The notes: generated from the letters alone by a model not told the origin. Counted from the stretch's first letter, positions 28,989 to 39,763 are shown. The stretch: 64,000 nt of DNA from Bacteroides luhongzhouii (GCF_009193295.2 NZ_CP059973.1:868001-932000), one strand, 5' to 3'. Translations and numbers: made by a program.

Positions 28989-31019
28989 TCATTTTAAGAA
29001 ATGTTCCGCACGTCCCGGAGTCAATAACTCCCACAAAGATGCAACTGTCCATCCTGGTGCGAAGATATCGTTATAATACCCTTTTCCATTTTTGCCATAG
29101 TCCCAGTTGGTATGTTGAACGACTTCCGGATAAAAACCGGATTTAGCAATTCCACATAGATGCCCTTCGTGAGGTAGCAATTGGCGCATGGAAGTAGAAA
29201 TCACCTCAGCGAAATGGGCAAAACGTGGCTCCTCATATTCCTTTGACAACCATTGCAGTACCGAAGCAAATTCAAAAACAAACACGTCAATATGGTTGTT
29301 TTCTACAGAGACATTGCCCCAACCACGAGTTTTCAGACCGATATCACCCAACATCTGACCTTGAGCAAAAGGAACGTCCCATACATAATACCATGACAAT
29401 GCAAAATAAGCAGCCTTTCTTGTCAAGTCGGCATAATGACGATGCTCGTCTCCTTTCGTTATTAACGAAAGATAGTAAGTTGCTGTAGCAGCATAAAGAG
29501 AAGCCTCTTTATCTTCACAATTGGCATCGAGAGTAGATGAAAAATAATCAGCTTTAGATATCAAGACTTTCTCCAGATAATCTGCTGTCCTTTTAGCACT
29601 GGCTAAATAACGTTTATCCTTAAAATATTTATATCCCATTATTAAAGGTAAAGTGGCCGAGGGTGTACTTCCTCCACTATTATCGACCACTGTAAAATCA
29701 TCGTGGAATTTACGGGGGAAACTGCCATCTTCATGTTGCAACTGCAGAAGTATATCGAGCATATTTTTCATCCTTTGTTCCCATTCAGGATGACGACGGC
29801 CATTCTCCCTTTCATAAGCAAGAAAATGGAGCATAGCATAAACCCCTTCTGATTGACGACGAATACTATGTACAGGATCTTCATACCCTCTATCAAAGTT
29901 TACCGATTCTTTAAAGAAACCAGCTTGGGTAAAGCCATTCTTCAAATAACTATCGAATACTTTCATACTGTTTTCTTTCAGATCCTCTCTGCCGCATTGC
30001 CAACTATATTCCCAAGCATTGAATGCATTAAGGAGTACACGACCGATAAAACCGACTTCTGCCTGACCGTTACTCTGACAATCAGCAGTCCGCAAATGAA
30101 TACCCGAATTAAAAGTCAACGAATTACCAGTCACCAGACTATTCACAAAAAAACGGCTCATAACTTCTTTCATATCCTCAATAGAATAAGGAGTATCAAC
30201 CGGAGCCGGAGCATAAGTGTCATAACTATACTCCCACGCATTCCGAATAAAATCAGAATAATCATCAGCTTTATTCTCCAGAATCTCCCATGTCAGTAAC
30301 ATTGTTTCTCCTTTTTTCAGAGACTGAAAAGCCTCTACCGCCGGAGCCAATGTTAATTTTCGAATATAGCTTTTAGGTGCTTCACGGTAAGGAAAACCGA
30401 AAGAAAGTGTTGCCACTCCATTCTGATTTTCGAATCCAGTAAAACCTATTGAAGTTTTACCTGAAAGAATGATTTCTCCCTCTCGATGAGTAGACAAAAC
30501 CTCATTAGCAAAATTGTCTATACGACTCACTGTCACAAAGCTTTTTTCCTTTTCTGAATAAATACCTGTAAGAGGAGCACTCAATCTATCCTCACGTACC
30601 AACCAGCTGTCTGATGTATGAAATGAAGGTGCTTCCTTAGGAGATCGCAGATTGCGACGATACCAGAACCCCGGCATATAGAACTGGCAATCATCATGAT
30701 TAAAACCGGTTGACAACTGCTCGCTAAAATTAAAATAAACATCCTCTAATGCAGTTAGACTGACATTGATGCGTAACTTACCATTCATATCCTCCATTCT
30801 CTGAGTTATTACCATCGGAATACCTTTTGAAGGTTCCAACAGATAAGATGAACGGTCATTCTTCAACTGCCGCATATCCAGCGAGTATTTTTCCGACTCA
30901 TTTCCCGGTACTTTTAAGGAAATAGATGCTGAAATCTTTTCTGGAGTATAATTGACAGCTTCAACAGCCTCAACATATAACCCAACAAGTATTCCACAAA
31001 ATAAGCATTTTAAATTCAT
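28989..31019 (-). CDS. Exported protein, probable alpha-toroid glycosidase of unknown family
   Basis: The 676-residue protein has a signal peptide (GILVGLYVEAVEA). The N-terminal third is probably beta-sandwich. From about residue 270 the sequence is helical with six-hairpin-like repeats (EGVYAMLHFLAYERENGRR, then LPLIMGYKYFKDKRYL and YLEKVL). It ends with GWGNVSVENNHIDVFVFEF and WTVASLWELL, rich in Trp and His as in substrate clefts. I do not recognise the family. It has its own operator-bearing promoter (31135-31206), which marks it as part of the regulon. A hydrolase or lyase role is inferred from fold and location. Confidence 0.55.
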   Translation of the reverse strand: MNLKCLFCGILVGLYVEAVEAVNYTPEKISASISLKVPGNESEKYSLDMRQLKNDRSSYLLEPSKGIPMVITQRMEDMNGKLRINVSLTALEDVYFNFSEQLSTGFNHDDCQFYMPGFWYRRNLRSPKEAPSFHTSDSWLVREDRLSAPLTGIYSEKEKSFVTVSRIDNFANEVLSTHREGEIILSGKTSIGFTGFENQNGVATLSFGFPYREAPKSYIRKLTLAPAVEAFQSLKKGETMLLTWEILENKADDYSDFIRNAWEYSYDTYAPAPVDTPYSIEDMKEVMSRFFVNSLVTGNSLTFNSGIHLRTADCQSNGQAEVGFIGRVLLNAFNAWEYSWQCGREDLKENSMKVFDSYLKNGFTQAGFFKESVNFDRGYEDPVHSIRRQSEGVYAMLHFLAYERENGRRHPEWEQRMKNMLDILLQLQHEDGSFPRKFHDDFTVVDNSGGSTPSATLPLIMGYKYFKDKRYLASAKRTADYLEKVLISKADYFSSTLDANCEDKEASLYAATATYYLSLITKGDEHRHYADLTRKAAYFALSWYYVWDVPFAQGQMLGDIGLKTRGWGNVSVENNHIDVFVFEFASVLQWLSKEYEEPRFAHFAEVISTSMRQLLPHEGHLCGIAKSGFYPEVVQHTNWDYGKNGKGYYNDIFAPGWTVASLWELLTPGRAEHFLK

Positions 31020-31134
31020 GTAAATTCAATTAAATGAATCAGTAATAAAATAAATACTGGTTCTGTTAATACATTAATAATTCATTTTCAAACTTGAGCA
31101 ACAGCTAATATCTTGTAGCTTGTGTGATACGCGA

Positions 31135-31206
31135 CAAAAGTATGGAATTCTACCAGCTTAGGATATTAAAAACAGGTCAATAAATGAAATTCCTGTCTCA
31201 ATTTCC
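31135..31206 (-). promoter_or_regulatory. Promoter and HTCS/AraC-type operator upstream of the 28989-31019 gene
   Basis: A perfect minus-strand -7 box TACTTTTG (31142-31135) is preceded by half-sites AGGTCAATAAA (31174-31184) and TGTCTCAATTT (31194-31204... conserved C residues at 31178 and 31199, 21 bases apart). The first is 36 bases from the box. The decamers CAATAAATGA and AACAGGTCAA here also occur upstream of the SusCD1 operon. Confidence 0.6.
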
Positions 31207-31258
31207 CTCCCAAAGTATACATCTTCTGACTCTTATTTACGCAACCGAAAAATTGAAC

Positions 31259-33268
31259 TCATTTCTGAAGCCGGACATATGTTTTACCATCCGGTCCGAC
31301 TCCTTTAACTACCAACTTCTTCCAATGTCCTGGCAATTTCGAAGGCAATTGTTTAATACCGCTATCTGTAATTTCCAAACCACAAAAGCCATTGATTACA
31401 GCCTGCAAAAGTCCTCCCGCACCAGTTGAGAAATAAGGATTAGTACCTCCTGCACCTTCAGAAAGTACACCGAACGGAGGTAGCTGGTTGGGACGGAAGC
31501 TTTGCACAAATAATTCATAAGCCTTATCCCCTTCACCAAGGCGTGCATATTGCAAAGCCAATACAGAGAATGACATTGCGGGGCCTCCTTTGTCAATCTT
31601 TCCCTCATAATACTCCAAATCCTTACGAATTTCTTCCGGACGGGTAATCAGGTTTAATGGATATACCAGTAAATTAGCATCCGCCTGCTTGATAACCTGT
31701 CCATTATAACCATCATACTCCATAGTCACTCCATTTTCAAATTTGGGGATGCGCAACTTTGCAGCTATTTCTTTCCAAATTACTGGAGCTTTAACCCCAC
31801 ATATGGAAGCTGCTTTAGCAGCATTCTGTAATGCGCGAATAACAGTACCGTTCGTGAAGGCATTATCATCACCCTCTGCATATTCATCGGCACAGACCAC
31901 ATTACGAATCGAATAAGAACCATCGTCATTCTTTTCTACACGACTTACCCAAAATTCTGCCACTTTCTCCATTAAAGGGAATCCTTCTTCACGCAACCAT
32001 CGCTGATCTCCACTCATACAATAATAATTCCAGGCCGCAATGGCAATATCAGCTGTGATATGATGTTCAAAAGGACCAGTCAACGCCCAAGTCGGACACA
32101 CTTCTTCTCCTGCATCATCACTTTCCCAAGGAAACATAGCCCCATCATATCCATAACTTAATGCTTTCTGGCAAGCTGCTTCCAGCCTATCTGTACGATA
32201 ATCCATCATTGTTCGTGCAATGCCCTGATTCATAAAGAGCATAGGCGGATACATCCAAAATTCGGTATCCCAGAAAATATGCCCATTATATCCCTGTGAA
32301 GAAAGTCCAAAAGGAGGTATACTCAACCGACTTCCTTTGCGTGCATTGGAATACAGATTATAAAGTGCAAAACGCACAGTACGCTGTGCTTCATCATCCC
32401 CCTCAATTACAATATCACCTTTCCACATCTCGTTCCAGAGTTTCCGATGCCCATCCATCAGACGCGTCAATCCCTCTTTCGCACCATAAATCACTTCACG
32501 GTCTGACTCATTGTACGGATCTATAAAATCACGTCCGGTACAAACAGCACCTAATAAAGTAAAAAAGAATTTCTCTCCTTTCTTTAATGAAATAGAAATC
32601 TGACCACTCCCATTATATTGTTGCTGCACGTTGGAATGCTTATCATAAATAAATGCGGAAGAAGCTGAAACTTTTTGTTCGCGGTATTTTGATAAAGCCC
32701 AAGTACGCACTATTTTTATATCATTCCCATTAACATTCACATTGACCAGTTTCGAACCTATGTTTTTATACTCATCAGGTACCTCAATAGGATTTGACAG
32801 TGTCAAATACATATCCCCCAGTGCCGTAACCTCGACACGAACCAGTCCCGCATAAGGTAAATTTCTTAGAGCACAGATGCTATAAGATACATCCGCTTTT
32901 CCATCACAAGTGAAGTGCGTATTATGGGTAGCCTCTTTCATATCTATGCACTGTTCCCATCTCGAAATATTATCACCATTTACAGTCTGTCCATTAATCC
33001 GCATCTGCAAATTGAATGGATTGATTCCTCGTAAAACACGACTCACATCTTGAGGAGTAGCAGAATCAAAAACATGGTTTAGCATGACATGACGAATAGA
33101 AAACGGTTCTTTCCACGGCAGGATACCAATCCCCCCATTGGCAACTGTTGCCCCGTAATAAGCTCCGTGATAATCGGTTGTCTGTATCTTCCACAAACTA
33201 TCCTGTCCATTTGCCTTAATGGTGAGAGCTGATACCAGACAATAAAATACGATAAATAGATTTCTCAT
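31259..33268 (-). CDS. Glycoside hydrolase family 65 enzyme, exported
   Basis: The 669-residue protein has a signal peptide (to about residue 21). An N-terminal beta-sandwich is followed by an (alpha/alpha)6 barrel with GH65 landmarks: WDTEFWMYPPMLFMNQG near residue 330, and VCADEYAEGDDNAFTNG near 465, where the Glu of DEY is the expected general acid. GH65 enzymes invert the anomeric centre of alpha-glucosides and are either phosphorylases or hydrolases. A secreted form without cytosolic phosphate suggests hydrolysis (trehalase-, kojibiosidase- or glucosyl-galactose-like), but this is inference. It has its own operator promoter (33309-33380). Confidence 0.85.
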   Translation of the reverse strand: MRNLFIVFYCLVSALTIKANGQDSLWKIQTTDYHGAYYGATVANGGIGILPWKEPFSIRHVMLNHVFDSATPQDVSRVLRGINPFNLQMRINGQTVNGDNISRWEQCIDMKEATHNTHFTCDGKADVSYSICALRNLPYAGLVRVEVTALGDMYLTLSNPIEVPDEYKNIGSKLVNVNVNGNDIKIVRTWALSKYREQKVSASSAFIYDKHSNVQQQYNGSGQISISLKKGEKFFFTLLGAVCTGRDFIDPYNESDREVIYGAKEGLTRLMDGHRKLWNEMWKGDIVIEGDDEAQRTVRFALYNLYSNARKGSRLSIPPFGLSSQGYNGHIFWDTEFWMYPPMLFMNQGIARTMMDYRTDRLEAACQKALSYGYDGAMFPWESDDAGEEVCPTWALTGPFEHHITADIAIAAWNYYCMSGDQRWLREEGFPLMEKVAEFWVSRVEKNDDGSYSIRNVVCADEYAEGDDNAFTNGTVIRALQNAAKAASICGVKAPVIWKEIAAKLRIPKFENGVTMEYDGYNGQVIKQADANLLVYPLNLITRPEEIRKDLEYYEGKIDKGGPAMSFSVLALQYARLGEGDKAYELFVQSFRPNQLPPFGVLSEGAGGTNPYFSTGAGGLLQAVINGFCGLEITDSGIKQLPSKLPGHWKKLVVKGVGPDGKTYVRLQK

Positions 33269-33308
33269 ATAAAAAATAAGATATTTAATTTGTTAATGAC
33301 ATCCGACA

Positions 33309-33380
33309 CAAAAATAGGGCGTATCTGCCAATCATTAGGGAATAACCTGACCAAATGATGTGACAAATAAACCAAAAGCG
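33309..33380 (-). promoter_or_regulatory. Promoter and HTCS/AraC-type operator of the GH65 gene
   Basis: The minus-strand -7 box TATTTTTG (33316-33309) matches TAnnTTTG. Half-sites TGACCAAATGA (33348-33358) and AAACCAAAAGC (33369-33379) have conserved C residues at 33352 and 33373, 21 bases apart. The first is 36 bases from the box. The half-sites have CCAA where two of the other three operators have TCAA at both positions. Confidence 0.55.
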
Positions 33381-33393
33381 TACTAAAAATAAT

Positions 33394-33429
33394 ATTTAAG
33401 CCAATTTTGGTAACAAAATTGGCTTAAAT
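33394..33429 (-). terminator. Hairpin terminator of the 33455-35464 gene
   Basis: A perfect 16-bp stem (33394-33409 with 33414-33429) with a GTAA loop lies 25 bases beyond the stop codon. The minus-strand exit reads ATTATTTTTAG, a moderate U tract. It isolates the GH65 promoter from upstream transcription. Confidence 0.7.
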
Positions 33430-33454
33430 CAAAAGACAGATTGTTTTATCTTAT

Positions 33455-35464
33455 TTAAATGCGTACTTCAATCGGTTTTCCATTCGTAATCTTACTTCTT
33501 TTTACAATCTTATGATCCTTTTTTATCAGAACCAACAGTTTGTCATCTTTATCGCGCTTCACCTCAATATCGAATATGGAACCAAATGCACAGATACGTT
33601 TCAATGACATCGTATTCCAACTTTCCGGTAGCTGCGGTGTCATCATAAAAGCATCCAATGCAATGGGACGGATGCCGAACAACCCCTCGGTCATAATGCG
33701 ACAATACAAAGCACTTTCTGTAGATAAATGCCTTTGGTTTCCCTCCGGCCACGCTTCCACTGCGTAAGGAACATGATCACCCAACAAACGAGTAGCAGAG
33801 TATTTATCCAAATATTCAGTAGCTATGTCTCTGGCACCACAAGAGTAAGCCCCCCGGAAAGCATAGAGTGTAGAACGATCCCAATAAGTAGAAGTACCCG
33901 ATTGAGTTAACAACCCATTCTCCATCCACAGTTTATCAGAGAATAGAGCCTCCACAGTACCTTTCGCCTGATCATAAACACCCATAGTCAGAGGAATGCA
34001 AATCCATGAACGAAGCACTGTATTACCATCATAATAACGATAGGTATCATACCCCTCTACATTACAGGCAAAATATGCATCAATATTCTTATAAAGTTCA
34101 GCAGCCCTATCCTGATAAGACTTTATCTGTTTATGTTCTTTTTTCAACGCCTTTCCCAAATAAGCAGCTGAAATCAAGGCATCATAATATAATGAAGATG
34201 TACATAGATTGGCTTTTCCAGCAGGAAAACGATTTTCAAGTTCATCAGAATCAGATTTTACCACCCCATCCGCATTCAGCTGGCGATGACAATATTCCAG
34301 ACACCATTCAATCAGCGGCCACAATTTTTCAGCCTCATTACGATTACCAGATGCCAAAGCATAACGTGCTGCGCCATAGCCAACCATTGCTACATCACCA
34401 CGATCACCCGCAACACCAAAACAATCAATTCCTTCTGCAATTATAGACGAGGGTAAAGGTTTATACTCATCATTCATATAGCGCATAAACAAGCCGAATG
34501 AATCCATAGCCGAACGGTTTCCGGCTTGATAACCTAAATATGGAAAAAATGGATTAATATATTCGGCCTGATCATTCGCCCAAACAGCAGCATAATAAGC
34601 TTCTCCACCAGGGCTCTGCATATATCCGCCTTTAGTATCAAATATGCTTTCCGAACCACGTATCTTGGCAAAAGAAAACATGGTATTGATTACGTCATTC
34701 GGAGTCTCTAACACAAGGTTACCCTGTATCTGTCTCAAAAATCTCCGACGTGCCAAAAGTTCATTATTAACATCCAACGCCAACTCCCGATCATGTTTCT
34801 TATATCCTGCATAGACTACCTGAAACCAAGCTTTTTCTCCGGCTTTCAGTAGATAAGTACCATTTTTTACCGGAGAAGAAAGAGTGGCCGTTAATGTATA
34901 GCTACCCTCCACTCCTTTTGTCTCATCAGTAGAATAAGAAAGAGTGGTCGATGGGAATTGGACTGTCTGTGGGTGATCTGTCGTATTCTCCAACTCATAT
35001 TTCTCACAGAAGGCCGGTTGTGATGTGGAAGGAAAAAGCGTACGTGTCAATGAAATCCCCCTAGCTGCATATACACTCTTTACAGTCATAATTCCATTCA
35101 ACGATACAGTCTCCACCTTTTCCCCTACTAACGGCCGGCCATTTACAAGACATAAATGTGCCCAGTCTCCATTAAAATGGTGTTGTAAACTACCATGGGT
35201 ATCATTAGGGATAGTACGAAAAGTAGGTAAAACCATATTCCGGTCAATCACCCATTCACCTGCCTCATTAACACCATAGCGCAATACCGTTGAAACTTTC
35301 AGTCCACTCATTTCAATGTGGTCATTATGCGCTCCATTCACTTTCCAGCAAATACTATCGGAAGAAGCAATCATCCATCTCATTATCTCACTGGCATTCA
35401 AAAAATCAGTATATAATCCAATTAGTAATAGTGTAAGCCACACTGTCTTTTGTCTGGTCATCAT
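33455..35464 (-). CDS. Exported six-hairpin glycosidase-like protein, family not assigned
   Basis: The 669-residue protein has a signal peptide (about 1-24). An N-terminal supersandwich-like domain spans about 25-240 and a linker helix follows. The (alpha/alpha)6-like catalytic domain runs from about 250 to 590 (GGEAYYAAVWANDQAEYINP, then SIIAEGIDCFGVAGDRGDVA and STYWDRSTLYAFRGAYSCG). A small C-terminal beta domain completes it. Acidic residues in VWANDQAEY and in TSTYWDRST are candidate catalytic residues. The layout resembles GH15/GH65/GH78/GH95-type clans, but I cannot name a family. It lies 87 bases after HTCS1. Confidence 0.6.
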   Translation of the reverse strand: MMTRQKTVWLTLLLIGLYTDFLNASEIMRWMIASSDSICWKVNGAHNDHIEMSGLKVSTVLRYGVNEAGEWVIDRNMVLPTFRTIPNDTHGSLQHHFNGDWAHLCLVNGRPLVGEKVETVSLNGIMTVKSVYAARGISLTRTLFPSTSQPAFCEKYELENTTDHPQTVQFPSTTLSYSTDETKGVEGSYTLTATLSSPVKNGTYLLKAGEKAWFQVVYAGYKKHDRELALDVNNELLARRRFLRQIQGNLVLETPNDVINTMFSFAKIRGSESIFDTKGGYMQSPGGEAYYAAVWANDQAEYINPFFPYLGYQAGNRSAMDSFGLFMRYMNDEYKPLPSSIIAEGIDCFGVAGDRGDVAMVGYGAARYALASGNRNEAEKLWPLIEWCLEYCHRQLNADGVVKSDSDELENRFPAGKANLCTSSLYYDALISAAYLGKALKKEHKQIKSYQDRAAELYKNIDAYFACNVEGYDTYRYYDGNTVLRSWICIPLTMGVYDQAKGTVEALFSDKLWMENGLLTQSGTSTYWDRSTLYAFRGAYSCGARDIATEYLDKYSATRLLGDHVPYAVEAWPEGNQRHLSTESALYCRIMTEGLFGIRPIALDAFMMTPQLPESWNTMSLKRICAFGSIFDIEVKRDKDDKLLVLIKKDHKIVKRSKITNGKPIEVRI

Positions 35465-35551
35465 ATCTTATAGTATTATTAAAATTTTCACACTAATAAA
35501 TTATAAATTCTCAATATAATAGATGAAATAAAATACAGCTTTATGTATAAA

Positions 35552-38500
35552 CTACTCTTCTTTCGAATTAACAAAATCTTTAGGCAATACTCCAAATTGC
35601 TTTTGAAAACATTTAGCAAAGTAAGACGGAGAATTAAATCCTACCATATAACAGATTTCATTCACACGGTTTTCTCCCTCTTTCAGCAATTGGGCCGCCT
35701 TTTTCAAACGCTCCAAGCGTAAAAACTCATTCGGACTCAAATCCAAGACTCCCTTTATTTTCCGATAAAAGTTAGACCTGCTCATATTCAGATTATCCGC
35801 CATATTATCCATGCTAAATTCAGGGTTACCATAATTAATTTGGATTACTTCGTTCAACCTCTTAATAAACTCCTCATCAGCTTTTGTTAAAGCCATTGTA
35901 TTAGCAGCTATAAAAGGAGACTCTGCAAAAGCCTGACGTAATTTTTCCCTATTCTGAATAAGATTAGAAGCACATGCTTGCAGATATTCTACAGAGAAAG
36001 GTTTTTCAATATAAGCATCTGCCCCCAGTTCCACCCCTTCTATCTTTGATTGTATATTGGTCTTGGCAGTCAGCAGGATGACAGGAATATGACTGTAATT
36101 CAAATCTGACTTAATAGTCTTACATAATTCAAAACCATCCATCACGGGCATCACAACATCACTTATCACTAAGTTCACATAATTGCCATCGAGCACCTGC
36201 AAGGCTTCTGCACCATTAGTGGCTGTCAGCACTGTATAATCTCTCGACAATTGACGGACAACAAAAGTTAGCATATCAGGATTATCTTCCACTACCAGCA
36301 CAGCGGGGCGATTATCTTTCTTTCCTGTCTGCTCTGCAGGAATCTCGTTAACCCTTTCAATTTCAACCTCCGCCTCTGGAGTCAAAGTGATTGTCGTATC
36401 CTGAACAACCGGTAAAGTCAAACAGAAAATATTACTTTCCTCTCCTGCCTCCATAACCAACGTTCCTAGATGGAATTCAGCCAGCGAGCGGGAGAGTGCT
36501 AAACCGATTCCAGTACCGGTAGTCACCTTTCCGTCCTCTTGTTCATTAAAACGAACAAAAGGTTTAAAAATCTCCTCTTTCATTGCATCAGGAATAATTA
36601 CTCCATCGTTCACTGTGCGAATACGGAATAGATTATTATCATCCCTTTGGGGAACTTCCAGCATTACATGTACATAACTTTCGGCATATTTCATTCCATT
36701 GTTCAGCAGATTGCTAATAATCTTCGTAAATGCCTCCTGATTAACATGAGCATAGAAGTCCTTCTCTGGAACCTGTAGGGTAAAATCCAACCCTTTCTGT
36801 TTTGCAAGAGAAGTGAAACGTACATGGGTTTCTTTCAGTACTTCCGTTATATTGCATTTTGCAAAGTTCAACCGGAATCCCTGGCTTTCCGTCGTGCGGA
36901 AGTCAAGTAGCTGATTGGTCAGATTAAGTAATCGTTCCGTGTTCTGTTTCATAACGTTCAAATCCTCACGGGTTTCAGCATCCACTTGTTTTTTCAGTAT
37001 GATGTTTTCCAACGGGCCTTTAATCAATGTCAGCGGTGTACGTATCTCATGAGCTACATTCGTGAAAAAGTCAATCTTTGCATGATAAACTTCACGCTCC
37101 TTCTCCTGCTCAAACTTCTCCATCTGCCTGCGATGCTTATTATTACTACGTCTTTTGAAATACATAATTATATACAAAGAACAACCTATAATCAACAAAG
37201 CATACACAAAATAAGCCCAAGCAGAAAGATAAAAAGGCGGAAGGATATGCACTTTTAATGATATTTCGTTTTCATTCCATACTCCGTCACTATTAGAAAC
37301 TTTCACCTTGAATGTATAATTGCCATATCGCAGATTGGAATAAGTAACGATAGGACTTTCGCCAATTGTCAGCCAATCTACATCAAAACCATCCAGTTTA
37401 TACATGATTTTACTCATTCTTGGAGCTTGAAAGTCCAATGCTGTTACCCGGAAAGAAAAAGAGTTCTGGTTAGACTGGAGAATGAGTTCATCAGAGAAAG
37501 TGATACTCTTTTTCAATGGAGATCCCGGTTCACCGACATACACTTCTTTACCAAACAACAGGAAATCCGTAATCACAATAGATGGAAGCGACCTATTCTC
37601 TGAAAAAGTTTTCGGGTTGAAAGCGATAAAACCGTCGATACTTCCCAAATAAATCGTACCGTCTTCCGTCTCCAGACTGGAGCGGTAATTAAACTGATCG
37701 CCCAGCAGACCATTAGAGGTAGTATATACTTTCATTTTTCCGGTAGTAGGTTGGAAACATACGAGCCCATTATTCGTTGTCAACCAGAAAAATCCGTCTT
37801 TATCTTCTACAATCTGATAAACAACATCGTTTGGCAATCCGTCTGCCAGATTATAGCTGGTAAAAGTTTCCGTTTCCGGGTGGAACAGGCAGAACCCTCC
37901 GCCTTGAGTTGTCAACCAGACTTGCCGGTGAGAATCTTCGAAGATACTTACCACTTTATCATACGGAAGGCTTTTCGGATCATTTTCATTGTGCAGATAA
38001 TTCTTCCATTTCTTCTCGCTTACATTATAACAGTAAGCGCCGTTGGCATAAGTGGCCAGCCAGAGGTTTCCGCCGAAATCTTCTTTTATGTCATATACAA
38101 ACCGGCCATTCAGCTCTGGTATCCGGTCAAAATCGTCAGATTGTCTATTATAACGCAACAAACCGAATAAAGTACCCATATAAATATCCCCTGTCGTCGT
38201 TCTACAAATGGAGAAAACACTGTTATCTATCAATGAGCGGGGCGAATCTGTCTTCTGATAGGTTTTCACAATAGCACCCGTACGCGTATCCACCACTTTC
38301 ACCCCTTTCGAAAAAGTGCCCACCCAAAGGTTATCATCAACCAAACACAGCCCATGAACATTTGTAAAAGCATTGCTTGGTGTGAAAAAAGAAAAAGTCT
38401 TGGTCTTAGGATTAAAACGATTCAGACCGCCATCTTCTGTACCAATCCACAGAATTCCTTGATTATCCTGACAGAACTCACGTACCCGTTTCCCATGCAA

Positions 38501-39500
38501 ACCATTATCAGTCCCCTTGGGATAATATTTCTCGAAGTTCGTATAAAAACGGGGATAGTAGTTTATACCACCAAAGTAAGAACCAATCCATATGCCACCC
38601 TCACGATCTTTACACAATGAATAAATGGCATTATCGGATAAAGAATAAGGGTCATTGACCGAACTGCGCAAATGGGCGTACTTACTTAACCGGAAATTAT
38701 AAATATAAAGTCCCGACTCTGCACCAATCCATAGTTCATTGTCAGAAGCGACCAACAGTTCACGACAGAAAACAGGCTCTCCACTTTCATCTTCTGAAAG
38801 CAAGTCATGCAATTTGTTAGAGGTCAGGTTAAGCTCTTTCACCCCTCCCTTTAAAGAACCTACATACAGACAATTGTATGCACCTTTCACAATACAGGTC
38901 ACTACGTCGTTCGCATAAAATTCCTTGTTATCCAGAGGCGAAAGATAAGGATGAAGGGTGTGCAGACGGTCTTTCGAATAGAATAGTCCATCGCCATAAC
39001 AGCCGATCCAAAGGGTTCCGCTATTGTCAAAAGCAAAGGTCTCAACATTAGTAGTAAGAAAAGAGAAGTTCTGTAAGGTATAGTTTTGAAGCTCTCCTTT
39101 TTCGAGATTATAACAGAACAGTCCCTGTGACTCCACTGCCACCCAAACGCATCCTTCGTTGTCTCCAGAAATTGCGGTTACAGTATGTTCTATTTTAGTG
39201 TTTTCCTCACTCAATTCGGTAAAGTGCCGGAAAGAGTCTTTTTCAGGATCATAGATATAAAGTCCCACGTCAGTACCTACCCAAATATCTCCTTTCGTAT
39301 CTTCATAAAGTGCTGTGATAAAATTATTTCCGATACTCCGTCGAGTACGGTCATCATGTTTGAATTTACGGAATGATAAACCGTCATATCTATTCAAGCC
39401 ATCTTTGGTGCCGAACCACATAAAGCCTTGCCTGTCCTGCAAAATCGCATTAACCGTATTCTGGGATAAGCCGTTTTGTACACTTAGATTTTTAAAATAA
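35552..39500 (-). pseudogene. HTCS1, hybrid two-component regulator truncated at its 5' end by an integrated element
   Basis: The reading frame continues from the element junction at 39500 (Y-F-K-N-L-S-V) to the stop at 35552. It keeps the beta-propeller sensor, the Y_Y_Y domain, one membrane helix, HisKA (NVAHEIRTPLTLIKG), HATPase, a receiver with Asp in VISDVVMPVMDGF, and a C-terminal AraC HTH. The start codon, signal peptide and promoter are missing and lie at 45547-45678 beyond the element. The first possible internal start is a TTG at 39442, which would leave a protein without a signal peptide, so the periplasmic sensor could not be exported normally. The paralogue at 52634-56650 shows the full-length form. 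If made at all, this protein is probably non-functional. Confidence 0.85.
39493..39500. repeat. Left attachment-site direct repeat (TAAAATAA)
   Basis: This 8-bp core lies at the left junction of the element. The host side matches HTCS2 (TTAGATTTT before it) and the element side begins ACACATAGCG. Confidence 0.75.
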
Positions 39501-39763
39501 ACACATAGCGAAAAAGTAAATTTGGGTAAAACGTAGCGAATTAGCTGATACAGCGTTCGTTACGCTTTGTTTTTCTATGGGACAGAGCCAACGAAATACC
39601 ACCTCGAAGCCAAACAGCGCAGAAGTTCAGTTACCACCTCATTACCCCCGTAACGGGTGTGAATTTCTTGCTAAATGGTTCTGTTTCTGCGATTTGCGTA
39701 ATTTTGCATAGCAGTCGGTAACTCACTAATAACTAATTTTGTAACCAAAAAAAGGAGTGAGTT

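Noticed and set aside
39442..39559. Read-through start for HTCS1 from the element
   Set aside because: The frame is open from 39559 leftwards but has no ATG or GTG and gives no signal peptide; only a TTG at 39442 exists, so an intact gene is not supported.
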